Assembly (NCBI GenBank): GCA_022571845.1
Contig: JACZXB010000003.1
Location: 124,001 to 188,000 of the forward strand
Direction: 5' to 3'
DNA length: 64,000 nucleotides
DNA from: Candidatus Zixiibacteriota bacterium
Lineage (GTDB): Bacteria; Zixibacteria; MSB-5A5; GN15; FEB-12
Part shown: positions 1-7,869 of the stretch, piece by piece
Layout of the letters: every line of letters begins with the position of its first letter
Position numbering within the stretch: position 1 is the first letter of the stretch
The notes under the pieces: model-generated
What the model was told of the DNA's origin: nothing
The model's database searches: none
The model's input: the letters and a program-made list of their open reading frames with translations, nothing else
Position numbers and translations under genes: made by a program

Positions 1-609
1 ATTAAGATGTTCAATCTCTGTTTGTCAGATTTTCAAACTGCGGGAAATTACTCGCGTCAGGGTTATGTAATATTGAATATTGGATTAACCCAGATCGAAC
101 TAAAAGCCTATGGCGAAGCAATTCAGAAATTGAACGAAGCTTTGTCTATTGCCTTTAGTGTAAAAGACCTGCATCTGGTTGAGATTTGTTATCAGAACAT
201 ATCCAAATGTTATCTTGAACAAAACGAAGTATCTCTGGCCAAGTCCGTAGTTGATACCGCGCGTAAGTTTCTACCCGGTCTTAACTCACAGGCGCTTGAG
301 GCAGAGCTTAATCTTACTGATTGTAAGATTCTCAGAATGCTCGGGCATTTTGAGGCTGCCGAAGAACTTCTAAGTGAAACTCTGGAACTGGCCAAAAGGA
401 GAAACCTGTCGGCCCTGATAGCTGACCTGCTTTTTGAACAGGGACTCTTGTTAAAAGACCAGGGTAAGTTCGACATTGCTCGGGCTAAACTTGAAGCTGC
501 TTCCGGACAGTTTGAGAAACTGGGTATGCAAAAGAACTTCAAAGATGTCGCAAGCGAACTAAGCCAATTAGAAAGGAATAGAGGTGCTCTCCAAGCTACC
601 ACAGGATGA
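1..609 (+). CDS. TPR-repeat protein, 5' truncated by window edge
   Basis: The reading frame is open from base 1, so the gene almost certainly begins upstream; the first ATG inside the window is at 7. The visible 200 residues are helical with tetratricopeptide-like spacing (for example 'YGEAIQKLNEALSIA' and 'GKFDIARAKLEAASGQFEKLG'), suggesting a protein-protein interaction scaffold. No catalytic domain is visible. Its last 26 bases overlap the start of the TPR/HD-GYP gene at 584, so the two are probably translationally coupled and may act together in one signalling complex. The specific function is unknown. Confidence 0.75.
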   Translation: MKMFNLCLSDFQTAGNYSRQGYVILNIGLTQIELKAYGEAIQKLNEALSIAFSVKDLHLVEICYQNISKCYLEQNEVSLAKSVVDTARKFLPGLNSQALEAELNLTDCKILRMLGHFEAAEELLSETLELAKRRNLSALIADLLFEQGLLLKDQGKFDIARAKLEAASGQFEKLGMQKNFKDVASELSQLERNRGALQATTG

Positions 610-2494
610 CAAAAGCACGACGCTGGATGACCAGCTGAAAGCCATTCTGAGCCCGGACTTCCTCCCCTCAAAACAGGACTGGGAACGTACGGTGAGCACC
701 TTGATGATGACAGCCAAAGAGGCGAACAAATCGTTCGAGTTCGAAAAAGCCGTCATCATCCTGGAGGCCCTGGAGAGCATATGCAGTTCCCAGGGCAAGC
801 AGGAATTTTCCGTGAATTGTCGGATTCAATTACTTCAGGAAAAGGGGCATGCTTTCGGCTCCTTAGGTAAGTATGATGAAGCTATTAGCGATTTCAAAAA
901 AATTCTGACAATTTGTCAAGACAATAACGAACTGGACTTAAAGAGTGAAACATATACGCAGATTGGACAGTTGCTTGCCAAACAAGGTGATTTTGAAAGA
1001 GCCTTGGGCTTTTTACAACGAGCTATCGGTGCCTATCGCCGAAGTAATGACAACACCGGTCTGTGTAAGGCTCTCAGAAATCTCGGCGTGGTCTACTGCG
1101 AACTGGGAGACTTTGACGAAGCAGAGTCTGCTATCGCTGAGGCTATTGACATCTCAGCTGCAGCCAGTGATAGATTGCTTTATGCTGACCTGACCAACAA
1201 CCTCGGCGCCATAATGAATATGAAAGGCAAGAGTAGCCGGGCACTGGAATTATACTGGGAGTCTCTGGAGATATACGTTGAAAACGAAGAAATCAGAAAG
1301 GCAGCCTATACCAAGAATAATATTGGCATCAGTCTGTCTGAACTGGGAAATGTTACCGATGCCTACAGCTATTTTAGAGGATCGTATGAGACATCACTAA
1401 AGATAAAAGATGCCTATTTGAGACTGATAGCCGCGTTAAATCTCGCAGATGTATATCTAAAGCGAGGGAATTTCGAACGCGCTAAGAAACACTCCAAGTG
1501 GGCTGAAAAATATTTAACCGGCGAAAAACTTATCAATATAAATTTGATCGAAGCCAAAAAGCTGAACGGCAGAATTTGTTTTGCTGAAGAACATTATGAC
1601 GATGCCTTAAATGAGTTCAACAGCGCCCTTGAAATTTGCAGCGAAATCGGCAGCAAGTTTCATGAAGCGGAAGTCCTATTGGAGCGGGGCAAACTGCTAC
1701 GTGTAACAGAGCAGCACTTTGACGCCCTAAGCGACCTCGAGACTTCATATTACATTTTCAAGAAAATCAAAGCCGAGGGCAAGCAGCTTCACACCGAGAA
1801 AATCATCGATTCGGTTGAACATTTGTACCTTGAGATTTTTAATTCAATGGGTAAAATGGTTGACCGCAAAGACAGCTATACCAAGGGCCACTCTGACAGA
1901 GTTGCTTCACTTTCGCTTCTTCTGGCCAAAGAGCTGGGTCTCAAGACAAGTGTTGTAAAAACAATTGTTGCTGCAGCACTTTTGCATGATATCGGTAAGG
2001 TGGAAATCAGTGACAGTATTCTAAAGAAGCCGGGACGCTTGACAGACGAAGAGTTCGATGAAATCAAGAAGCATCCTGAATACGGCCTCGAAATGCTGCG
2101 AGGCAAGGAGTTCCCCTGGGATATCAAACCGCTGATACTTCACCATCACGAACGTGTCAATGGTTCCGGTTATCCTATGAAAATCAAAGGGGAAGATATT
2201 CCCCTGGGTGCACGGGTGATATGTATTGCTGATGTGTTCGAAGCGCTTACTTCCGATCGTTGCTATCGCGATGCTTTTAGCGTTGAAAAGGCTTTAGGCA
2301 TTATGAAAAGTGAATCGGGCACGACTTTTGACCCGGTTTTACTCAAAAGTTTTGTGGCATTAGTTGAACGTGGTGATGTGGACTACATTATAAATACTCG
2401 TACCCGTCACGATGCCATGTACAAAATCTGGTCTCAATGTATGGCCGCCGATGAACCGGAGCAAATACAAGAATTAGATTTTGTCATTTCTTGA
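584..2494 (+). CDS. TPR-containing HD-GYP phosphodiesterase
   Basis: This 636-residue protein has tandem TPR repeats over about residues 40-400, then a C-terminal HD-GYP domain (about 415-600). The HD pair is at residues 468-469 in 'LLHDIGKVE', followed by 'HHHERVNGSGYP' with the GYP signature near 529-531, and 'GARVICIADVFEALTSDR'. HD-GYP proteins typically hydrolyse the second messenger cyclic di-GMP; the TPR part would be the sensor or partner-binding region. No signal peptide or membrane segment is seen, so it is probably cytoplasmic. The GTG start at 584 is preceded by an AGGA-type ribosome site and lies inside the upstream TPR gene, a 26-base overlap indicating coupling. Confidence 0.9.
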   Translation: MLSKLPQDDKSTTLDDQLKAILSPDFLPSKQDWERTVSTLMMTAKEANKSFEFEKAVIILEALESICSSQGKQEFSVNCRIQLLQEKGHAFGSLGKYDEAISDFKKILTICQDNNELDLKSETYTQIGQLLAKQGDFERALGFLQRAIGAYRRSNDNTGLCKALRNLGVVYCELGDFDEAESAIAEAIDISAAASDRLLYADLTNNLGAIMNMKGKSSRALELYWESLEIYVENEEIRKAAYTKNNIGISLSELGNVTDAYSYFRGSYETSLKIKDAYLRLIAALNLADVYLKRGNFERAKKHSKWAEKYLTGEKLININLIEAKKLNGRICFAEEHYDDALNEFNSALEICSEIGSKFHEAEVLLERGKLLRVTEQHFDALSDLETSYYIFKKIKAEGKQLHTEKIIDSVEHLYLEIFNSMGKMVDRKDSYTKGHSDRVASLSLLLAKELGLKTSVVKTIVAAALLHDIGKVEISDSILKKPGRLTDEEFDEIKKHPEYGLEMLRGKEFPWDIKPLILHHHERVNGSGYPMKIKGEDIPLGARVICIADVFEALTSDRCYRDAFSVEKALGIMKSESGTTFDPVLLKSFVALVERGDVDYIINTRTRHDAMYKIWSQCMAADEPEQIQELDFVIS

Positions 2495-2507
2495 TCATTT
2501 ATTTTCA

Positions 2508-2574
2508 CGGTTACGAGAACTAATCAAAGCAGAATTGTATCTTAAAAGTTCTGTGTTTCGTAACGTTAACTCCG
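2508..2574 (+). repeat. Left copy of a 67-nt direct repeat flanking the mercury cassette
   Basis: This segment aligns without gaps to 6154-6220. The last 35 bases match at 30 of 35 positions and the whole 67 bases at about 50 of 67 (hand count). The two copies lie just outside the gene block 2648-6011, which suggests remnants of ends of an inserted element, although no transposase is seen. Confidence 0.6.
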
Positions 2575-2610
2575 TATTAATTGATTTTGAATCAGCCTGA
2601 TGACTTCCTG

Positions 2611-2641
2611 ACCGGAACCTACCCAAAGGGTGTACCACCCG
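2611..2641. repeat. Short dispersed repeat, copy A
   Basis: The core 'GGAACCTACCCAAAGGGTG' resembles the segments at 17612-17634 and, less closely, 11925-11944. It contains a small inverted repeat (CACCC/GGGTG type). It may be a REP-like intergenic element; only a few copies are visible here. Confidence 0.35.
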
Positions 2642-2647
2642 GCGTTG

Positions 2648-3031
2648 TTAATCAGGACGAATACAGCAGCCTTCGTGGTCCAATACCGCGCTTTCATTAG
2701 GAGTGGTTCCCTTCAATCGATTTATGTAGAAATCCAAGTCCTTCTTGACCACTTCAGCGCAATATGGGCAACGACAAAAGTCTAATTCCTGCCCTTCAAT
2801 TTCAATTGTTACGGCTTGGTCAGGCGGCTTTTCGGCCAGGCAACTGGGACACACGATTAAATCGCGGCTTTCCGCCAAGTATTTCTCAGGATCAGTGACG
2901 AATAAATCAACGCATCCCTTGCAACAAAAAAAGTATTCTTCATCGTTGTGATGGTATACTGAGGCCTGCGCTTTGCTGATTCCCAGCCTGACAAGGGAGC
3001 AACCACAGGTGGAACAAATAGGCGTTTTCAT
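2648..3031 (-). CDS. YHS/TRASH-like cysteine-rich metal-binding protein
   Basis: This 127-residue protein is packed with paired cysteines: 'CSTCGC' near the N-terminus, 'YFFCCKGCVDLFVTDPEKYL' (a YHS/TRASH-like metal-binding pattern) at about 33-53, 'CPSC' near 62, 'CRCPYC' near 87 and a C-terminal 'GCC'. Such domains bind soft metals and are common in heavy-metal operons. It lies 35 bases downstream of the selenocysteine-type glutaredoxin on the same strand and divergent from the merR-like operon, so it probably acts as a cytoplasmic metal-binding or delivery protein. No signal peptide is seen. Its exact role, whether chaperone or sensor, is inference. Confidence 0.7.
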   Translation of the reverse strand: MKTPICSTCGCSLVRLGISKAQASVYHHNDEEYFFCCKGCVDLFVTDPEKYLAESRDLIVCPSCLAEKPPDQAVTIEIEGQELDFCRCPYCAEVVKKDLDFYINRLKGTTPNESAVLDHEGCCIRPD

Positions 3032-3066
3032 TTCGTGAATATCTTTCCCGTCTCAGCATTCAGAGT

Positions 3067-3300
3067 TTATAGTCCGAGTGCTTTCATCAGCTCTGCTTCG
3101 TTAAAGCCTACAATAGCGGCCCCATCAATAACAGTAACCGGCGTGGTCATATACCCCAGTTGCTTTAATTCTTCGAGAGCTGACTCGTCCTCGGCGACGT
3201 TGCGCTCTGTGTAGGAGATGTTCTTGTGTGAAAGAAACTCTTTCGTCCTGTCGCAAAACATTCAGCCCGGCTGGGAATATACTATTACTTTTCGATTCAT
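3067..3300 (-). CDS. Glutaredoxin-like protein with probable selenocysteine (UGA) at codon 13
   Basis: From the ATG at 3300 the frame reads M-N-R-K-V-I-V-Y-S-Q-P-G, then UGA (3264-3262), then M-F-C-D-R-T-K and a normal glutaredoxin/NrdH-like remainder, including 'TTPVTVIDG' (cis-Pro loop) and 'VGFNEAELMKALGL', 77 residues plus TAA. The UGA falls exactly at the first cysteine of the family's CxxC motif, giving U-M-F-C. A strong GGAGGT ribosome site (3314-3309) sits 8 bases before the upstream ATG, whereas the internal ATG after the UGA would remove strand beta-1 and half the active site. A SECIS-like hairpin follows. Glutaredoxins with a UxxC motif are known bacterial selenoproteins. The alternative is a nonsense mutation, but its position makes that unlikely. 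Confidence 0.8.
3230..3244 (-). promoter_or_regulatory. Candidate bacterial SECIS hairpin
   Basis: On the minus strand, GAAAG-AGUUU-CUUUC forms a perfect 5-bp stem with a 5-nt loop. The loop starts 22 nt after the UGA and has G at its second position. This fits the published general bacterial SECIS pattern: a short apical loop with a G in the first two positions, about 16-37 nt from the UGA. The stem is short, so folding software should judge it. Confidence 0.5.
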
Positions 3301-3508
3301 AGTCCTGTACCTCCGTGTACGTTTGATTGCCAGTTTGTCACAATATAGACCAAAATTATTCCCGTGTCTATCAGAAGATCCAATGTTATAGAGGCTTGAT
3401 AGATTCAAGCTTCACACCGGTTGCCTCATCAATTGCCGGCTTATAACAGCAAGAGAATCGATAGTTAGCTAAATTTTTCAATTTTTTTGTTTTTTTGAGA
3501 AAACTGGA

Positions 3509-3530
3509 ACCCTGTACTATAGTACAGGGT
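3509..3530 (+). promoter_or_regulatory. MerR-family operator, perfect 22-bp palindrome
   Basis: The half-site ACCCTGTACTA is followed immediately by its exact reverse complement. This matches the dyads that MerR-family activators bind between -35 and -10 elements separated by about 19 bp; candidate elements are around 3504-3509 and 3529-3534. It lies just upstream of the merR-like gene, implying autoregulation of the 3545-6011 operon and possibly of the divergent selenoglutaredoxin gene. Confidence 0.8.
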
Positions 3531-3544
3531 GTTACGGGTAATGA

Positions 3545-3988
3545 ATGGAGAACAAAACGATGAAAACTAATGACTTAAATTCTGGTGACCTTGCTCGAGC
3601 TGTTGGAGTCAATAAAGAGACCCTGCGATTCTATGAACGAAAGGGACTCCTGAGGAAGCCAGAAAGGACAGAGGCTGGTTATCGGCTTTTCGATTCTACC
3701 GATGTCGAGCGGTTAACCTTTATTAAGAATGCCAAGAGTCTCGGATTCAGTTTGGGGGAAATCAAGGAACTTCTGGCGATTGCTGACGGCAACATCACGT
3801 GTCGTGATGAGGTCAAGAGCATAGCTAAGAGCAAACTCAATTTCATCGACTCTCAAATCGAGAGCCTGAATAATTGGAAAAGAACATTATCAAAATTGCT
3901 GTGTGATTGCGAAAAGACAGACAGTGATGATCTGTGCCCAATCATTCAAGATTTATCGAAAGGAAAAAACAATGACTGCAAGAAGTGA
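3545..3988 (+). CDS. merR: MerR-family metal-responsive regulator
   Basis: This 147-residue protein has an N-terminal MerR winged-helix (residues 13-80: 'DLARAVGVNKETLRFYERKGLL'), then a dimerisation helix and a metal-binding C-terminus. Cysteines at 86, 122 and 131 have nearly the spacing of the Hg(II)-binding cysteines 82, 117 and 126 of Tn501 MerR; an extra cysteine is at 120. This supports mercury, or a related soft metal, as inducer. The gene sits directly after a perfect MerR-type operator and is first in a co-directional operon, with the MerT-like start overlapping its end by 17 bases. An internal Met at codon 6 is an alternative start. Confidence 0.8.
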   Translation: MENKTMKTNDLNSGDLARAVGVNKETLRFYERKGLLRKPERTEAGYRLFDSTDVERLTFIKNAKSLGFSLGEIKELLAIADGNITCRDEVKSIAKSKLNFIDSQIESLNNWKRTLSKLLCDCEKTDSDDLCPIIQDLSKGKNNDCKK

Positions 3989-4406
3989 AGCTATGAAAGC
4001 TACAGTCCCAAACCAGGAAGTGCGTGGCGTGAAAGAAAAGGTGATCAGTTTTCTGGCGCTTTTTACTTCCACCGGCACCTTACTCTGCTGTGCCTTGCCG
4101 GCCTCACTGGCTGCCATCGCCGGCGGATCAGCCGTGGTTGGTTTGATGTCAACTTTTCCGTGGCTGGCCCCGTTATCTCAACATAAGGGCTGGATTTTTC
4201 TGGTGGCGGGTGTCATGATAGGGTTTAATGCTCTGCTCTCTTTCCGTCCGAAGGGAGCCGTAGCTTGTGCCATAACCGGCGGTAAGGGATGTGAAGTTGC
4301 CGGGAGATTCTCCAGAATAATGCTCTGGATCTCAATTGTAGTTTACTCTGTAGGTGTCTTCATGTCATATGCCATTGTACCAATTTTGCGGTTGCTGGAG
4401 GGTTAA
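3972..4406 (+). CDS. merT: MerT-like mercuric ion membrane transporter
   Basis: From the ATG at 3972 (AAGGA site upstream) the product is 144 residues with hydrophobic segments at about 24-50, 55-75, 78-95 and 115-138. The first segment carries the vicinal pair Cys39-Cys40 in 'TGTLLCCALPAS', characteristic of the MerT/MerC/MerF importers that receive Hg(II) in the inner membrane. A second cysteine pair flanks the 'CAITGGKGCEVAG' loop. Overlap with the merR-like gene and a barrel gene starting two bases after its stop indicate one operon. No MerA mercuric reductase accompanies it here, which is unusual for a resistance operon. Confidence 0.7.
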   Translation: MTARSEAMKATVPNQEVRGVKEKVISFLALFTSTGTLLCCALPASLAAIAGGSAVVGLMSTFPWLAPLSQHKGWIFLVAGVMIGFNALLSFRPKGAVACAITGGKGCEVAGRFSRIMLWISIVVYSVGVFMSYAIVPILRLLEG

Positions 4407-4408
4407 TT

Positions 4409-5389
4409 ATGAAACATTGTTTAGTCCATATTTTGCCAAAAGGTGAAAAAATAAAAAACGTACTGAGAAAAGAGTCCGGCTACTTTATGATTAACTGGCG
4501 CAATTTGTTTAAAGTAGTGTTATCCTGTGCAATTCTGCTTCCACTCACTGACGCTCTTGCACAGGGTCCGCCGATTAACACAGATACGCCTATTATGCTT
4601 GGAGTGTCGGGAGGGGGGATTCGAAGCTTCGGTAAGATTACCCGCAAAGCTACCCTATTGCGCGATGGTAAAGAAATAGCCGACACCTTAGATAGGAGTG
4701 TTACTTCATGGGTTACGCCGGTGGCGATACCGTACAATTTGTACTCCGACAAATTGCAAATAGGTTTGATTTTCCCTTATGTGAATATTAACCTCGATAA
4801 AACGACAGGCGATGTCTCCAGCTCCGGCATTGGAGACATAAAACTGTCCGCGAAATATTTGGTCTACCAATTCGACCGGAAGAACAAGACTATCCGAGTA
4901 GCCTGGAAGGCGGGAGTAAAACTTCCAACAGGTGACGAGGATACTCAGCCAGCGCTGGGCACGGGATCGACGGACTATTTCTTTTCAACCGTTGCTGGTT
5001 GGCTTGAAAAGCGTGTTGGAGTGTTTATTGAGGGCATATACAATGTTAATACATCCAGGGACTCTCTGGATTTTGGCAACAGCTTTTCCTACAATCTTGC
5101 GCTGGGTTATCGTTTGCTACCCGCGGTTTATGAAACGTATCCTTCGCCCCAGATTAACGGATATCTGGAGCTTAATGGAACTACCGTCGCTAAGAGGGAA
5201 GTAAACGGCGCCAAGGTTGACAATTCGGGAGGAACGATACTCTTTTTATCTCCAGGGCTCCAATACATTGGAGGTCGAGGCTGGCTGGTGGAAACGTCAT
5301 TTCAATACCCCATTATTACCGAGCCCAACGGTACCCAGTTAGCTACCGATTGGACGCTCTCATTTGGAACCAGGATATTGGTGTTTTAG
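4409..5389 (+). CDS. Outer-membrane beta-barrel protein of the metal cassette
   Basis: This product of up to 326 residues contains a signal-like stretch 'FKVVLSCAILLPLTDALAQG', then alternating beta strands ending in an aromatic-rich C-terminus ('LSFGTRILVF'), typical of an outer-membrane barrel. The ATG at 4409 has a GGAGGG site 5 bases upstream but gives a long basic lead before the signal; the ATG at 4487 gives a canonical signal peptide. The barrel shares a late 'LSPG' strand and overall plan with the protein at 12070-12942, which is also paired with an HMA protein. This suggests an outer-membrane metal conduit. The substrate is inferred from the neighbours only. Confidence 0.65.
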   Translation: MKHCLVHILPKGEKIKNVLRKESGYFMINWRNLFKVVLSCAILLPLTDALAQGPPINTDTPIMLGVSGGGIRSFGKITRKATLLRDGKEIADTLDRSVTSWVTPVAIPYNLYSDKLQIGLIFPYVNINLDKTTGDVSSSGIGDIKLSAKYLVYQFDRKNKTIRVAWKAGVKLPTGDEDTQPALGTGSTDYFFSTVAGWLEKRVGVFIEGIYNVNTSRDSLDFGNSFSYNLALGYRLLPAVYETYPSPQINGYLELNGTTVAKREVNGAKVDNSGGTILFLSPGLQYIGGRGWLVETSFQYPIITEPNGTQLATDWTLSFGTRILVF

Positions 5390-5486
5390 AATCGAAGGAG
5401 TTTTCTGAAAGCGATATCAAATACTTAAGAAAAAATAACTGAGAATGAGAGATCAAACTAACATTAGTAGAAAGGACAATCAAATT

Positions 5487-6011
5487 ATGAAGAAGTTAAT
5501 AGCACTAACGGTATCCATGCTGATTCTCGGCATGGGGATTTCACCGGCGGTCAATGCGCAGGTGGAGGAGGTCGGCATTAGGGTTGACGGGCTCTCTTGC
5601 CCGTTCTGTGCCTACGGTCTTGAGAAAAAACTCAAAAAGATCGACGGCGTTAACGATGTGATAATCAACATTGATAAAGGTGTTGCGACGCTAAAAGGGA
5701 AGAAAGGTGGGTCTATCGTTGTTGAGGGATTGAAGGACGCAGTTGCCGATGCAGGCTTTACACCCAGGCAAATCACTGCGATCGTAGTGGGAGCGGTCGA
5801 AGAGCATGGCGATTTTGTAGTTCTAAAGAATATTGGCTCAGACTTCATGTTCATTCTGAAGGAGAACGAACAACTCCTGGAACTACGTTCAAAGTTGCAG
5901 GACACTGAGAAGCAGGTCCGAGTCGAGGGTGTTCTGACCTATGTTGCCCCCGAAGGTCATGACAATCATCCCTATACTTTGACCATTGAGCGGTTTGAGG
6001 TCATTTCGTGA
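5487..6011 (+). CDS. merP: MerP-like periplasmic HMA-domain protein
   Basis: Starting at the ATG at 5487 (AAAGGA upstream) the product has 174 residues: a signal peptide (1-24, 'PAVNAQ'), an HMA domain with 'GLSCPFCAYGLEKKL' (Cys38, Cys41) to about residue 95, and a C-terminal beta-rich region (about 95-174) not found in classical 90-residue MerP. It probably scavenges a soft metal ion in the periplasm and hands it to the MerT-like protein. An in-frame ATG at 5445 lacks a ribosome site. It is the last gene of the cassette. Confidence 0.75.
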   Translation: MKKLIALTVSMLILGMGISPAVNAQVEEVGIRVDGLSCPFCAYGLEKKLKKIDGVNDVIINIDKGVATLKGKKGGSIVVEGLKDAVADAGFTPRQITAIVVGAVEEHGDFVVLKNIGSDFMFILKENEQLLELRSKLQDTEKQVRVEGVLTYVAPEGHDNHPYTLTIERFEVIS

Positions 6012-6153
6012 AGCTCGCATATTCCGAACGAGTGAGCATGTGGGGTTTGATGTCGTAGTCAAACCCTGCCTTTTGTTACGAAAGACAGAACTTTCCATAA
6101 GTCTTGATTTCTATCAAAGCCTAAACCTAAGAAGAAAAGTTCTTGGTTCTGCA

Positions 6154-6220
6154 CGGTTCGGGGAGCCAATTTGGGCATAACTGTGTCTCAAAAGTGCTGT
6201 GTTTGGTAACGTCAACCCCG
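6154..6220 (+). repeat. Right copy of the 67-nt direct repeat flanking the mercury cassette
   Basis: It aligns ungapped with 2508-2574 in the same orientation, with the 3' half best conserved at 30 of 35 bases. It lies about 140 bases after the merP-like stop codon. Confidence 0.6.
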
Positions 6221-6558
6221 CTTATTCAAGCCGCATTCTCAATCACCCAGTTGCGAAAGTCGTCTCGTAGACCCCGTTTTTTTCGAAATAGCAGTAGTTT
6301 GCTGACCAACACAGAAATCCCCTCAACCCTAAAAATCTCGCTCAAAACCTGTCGAAACGGCCACCTGCCCGACAGGCATGTTGGCAGAATTATCGAATCC
6401 TATAAATTTTGGCACATATTTCTCTTAGTAAATGAGTACATCATTTAGATTAGACAAACGGTTCTGCTTTGGTCTGACAAACTGATCTTAATTAGTTGTG
6501 GCGCTTTTGCCAATAAGCAAAGAATGCCTGCAATCAGTCTGTGGTCTTCAAGCAAAAC

Positions 6559-6588
6559 AAAACCCCCGGCTAAAAGCGCGGGGGTTTT
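6559..6588. terminator. Intrinsic terminator, probably bidirectional
   Basis: AAAACCCCCG pairs with CGGGGGTTTT around a 10-nt loop and is followed by a T-rich run. The A tract on the other side lets it also terminate the minus-strand gene ending at 6613. Confidence 0.8.
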
Positions 6589-6612
6589 TATTTTTCGATA
6601 GAGTCTTGGGAT

Positions 6613-7869
6613 TTATGAGTTGATCTTCTGCGCTGAGTCCGAAGATTGTTCAATTGACGCTTCCACTTGGCTGCGTTCAAAACCCTGATGAGGCTCAATC
6701 TGCTCTTCGTCGCGGACATGCCTGAAAGCCCATTCCTTGGTTCGAAATTCATTCAGAACTTCATCAAGGCTGCGCGAGTACTCCGATGTCTGTCGCAACC
6801 GCTGCAGGTTACTTTCGAGCGAGCGGGTGAATTCCTGGGGGTTATCCAGCGGTATTTTCCGAAGCCTGCGCGCGGCATCCCGTTCCACTCGCGAGAAAAT
6901 ATACTCAACAGCATCAACCGCGTGCGAACTACAAAGAGCCATCACGATAACAATAAGGTCAATGACTATAGCAAAAAAGAGTGAGAAAAAAGTGAGCTGG
7001 TCCATTGGATACAGATCGCTGATGACCAGATTCATCGCCTGCTGCTTATTGGCAGGTGCTTCGATAAAATTAGCCGTGAAAGGTGGTTCGCTCAAATTGG
7101 CCGGGACTCCGGTCATCATTTCATGCTCGGCCAGGGGAAACAAAACTACGGCCAGGTTGACCAGGTCGTATTGCTCATTGACAGGCATCTCACTGCCCAG
7201 TCTGAGCGACAGCGAGTCAACTGTTTTCACATATTTCGTTAAAGCGGTCAGGTTATGCTCGACCTGGTCAGTCCACGAGGTGAGGTAGTTAGTAATGATA
7301 CCCTTGCCTGAGCCCTGGTGATAATCAGTTCCCTGATTGCTCCGCCACGATTTGACTGTACGCCGGGCGCCCTCGATGACTGACTGAATGAAGGGATCGT
7401 TGGAACCTTCGTCGACCACGGTGGCCCAACCGTTGTCCGTTTCCATCTGAAGCAGATCGGCCAGTCTTTGCGACTGATATCCTCCCCGGCTGAGAGCCTG
7501 TTTGGCTAAAAAGGCATACTGCCTGAGAATCGGCCGAGCCTCGGTAACGTAAGCATTGCGGGCTTCGAATGCTCTGGTGTTACCTTTCAGGCCGGTGTTG
7601 AAATTGACATAGGAGAAAAAGATCGAAAACATCGCGGCCACCGAAAAAACGATCACGTAGGCGGCACGATTTTCTCTTAGCCGCATCAAGTTCCAGGCTA
7701 TCCCCAGCATGGCTGTTTGCAAACCAAGAGATCCAAGCAATGCCAGCGGCTTGTCAAGAAAGAGGGCCAGGCCGTAATAAGTGGTGAAAAACGACAGCAA
7801 AGAAATCAGAAACGTCCCTGCGTAGATTAGTATTGAGGTGTATCTGGTGGCTCTGGAACTCTGTCTCAT
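6613..7869 (-). CDS. Multipass membrane protein with C-terminal helical tail, unknown function
   Basis: This 418-residue protein has three hydrophobic segments near the N-terminus (about 12-34, 42-62, 70-90), a large soluble loop (about 95-275), a fourth segment (about 285-310, 'FFSLFFAIVIDLIVIVMALC'), and a charged, probably coiled-coil tail ('ERDAARRLRKIPLD', 'SLESNLQRLRQTSEYS'). An AGGGAG site 5 bases before the ATG supports the start. I recognise no family. The architecture of an extracytoplasmic loop between membrane anchors with a cytoplasmic coiled coil would suit a sensor or stress protein, but that is only a guess. It appears monocistronic. Confidence 0.7.
   Translation of the reverse strand: MRQSSRATRYTSILIYAGTFLISLLSFFTTYYGLALFLDKPLALLGSLGLQTAMLGIAWNLMRLRENRAAYVIVFSVAAMFSIFFSYVNFNTGLKGNTRAFEARNAYVTEARPILRQYAFLAKQALSRGGYQSQRLADLLQMETDNGWATVVDEGSNDPFIQSVIEGARRTVKSWRSNQGTDYHQGSGKGIITNYLTSWTDQVEHNLTALTKYVKTVDSLSLRLGSEMPVNEQYDLVNLAVVLFPLAEHEMMTGVPANLSEPPFTANFIEAPANKQQAMNLVISDLYPMDQLTFFSLFFAIVIDLIVIVMALCSSHAVDAVEYIFSRVERDAARRLRKIPLDNPQEFTRSLESNLQRLRQTSEYSRSLDEVLNEFRTKEWAFRHVRDEEQIEPHQGFERSQVEASIEQSSDSAQKINS

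Larger units (their letters stand above)
6012..6612. other. Intergenic region with repeat and terminator
   Basis: No gene is supported here. The region contains the right copy of the 67-nt flanking repeat, an inverted repeat of the form CTGCC...GGCAG near 6363-6386, and a strong bidirectional terminator. Open frames such as 6143-6448 have no coding character. Confidence 0.5.

Noticed and set aside
210-671. 153-residue minus-strand ORF opposite the TPR genes
   Set aside because: It is antisense to two well-supported TPR genes and Ser/Leu-rich, as expected from reverse-strand reading of helical repeats.
3067-3261. Stand-alone 64-residue protein starting at the ATG after the UGA
   Set aside because: It would lack strand beta-1 and the first active-site residue and has no ribosome site; the extended frame with UGA as selenocysteine explains the sequence better.
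6143-6448. 101-residue ORF after the mercury cassette
   Set aside because: It lies over a repeat, has no ribosome site and its protein has no domain-like or compositional features of real genes.
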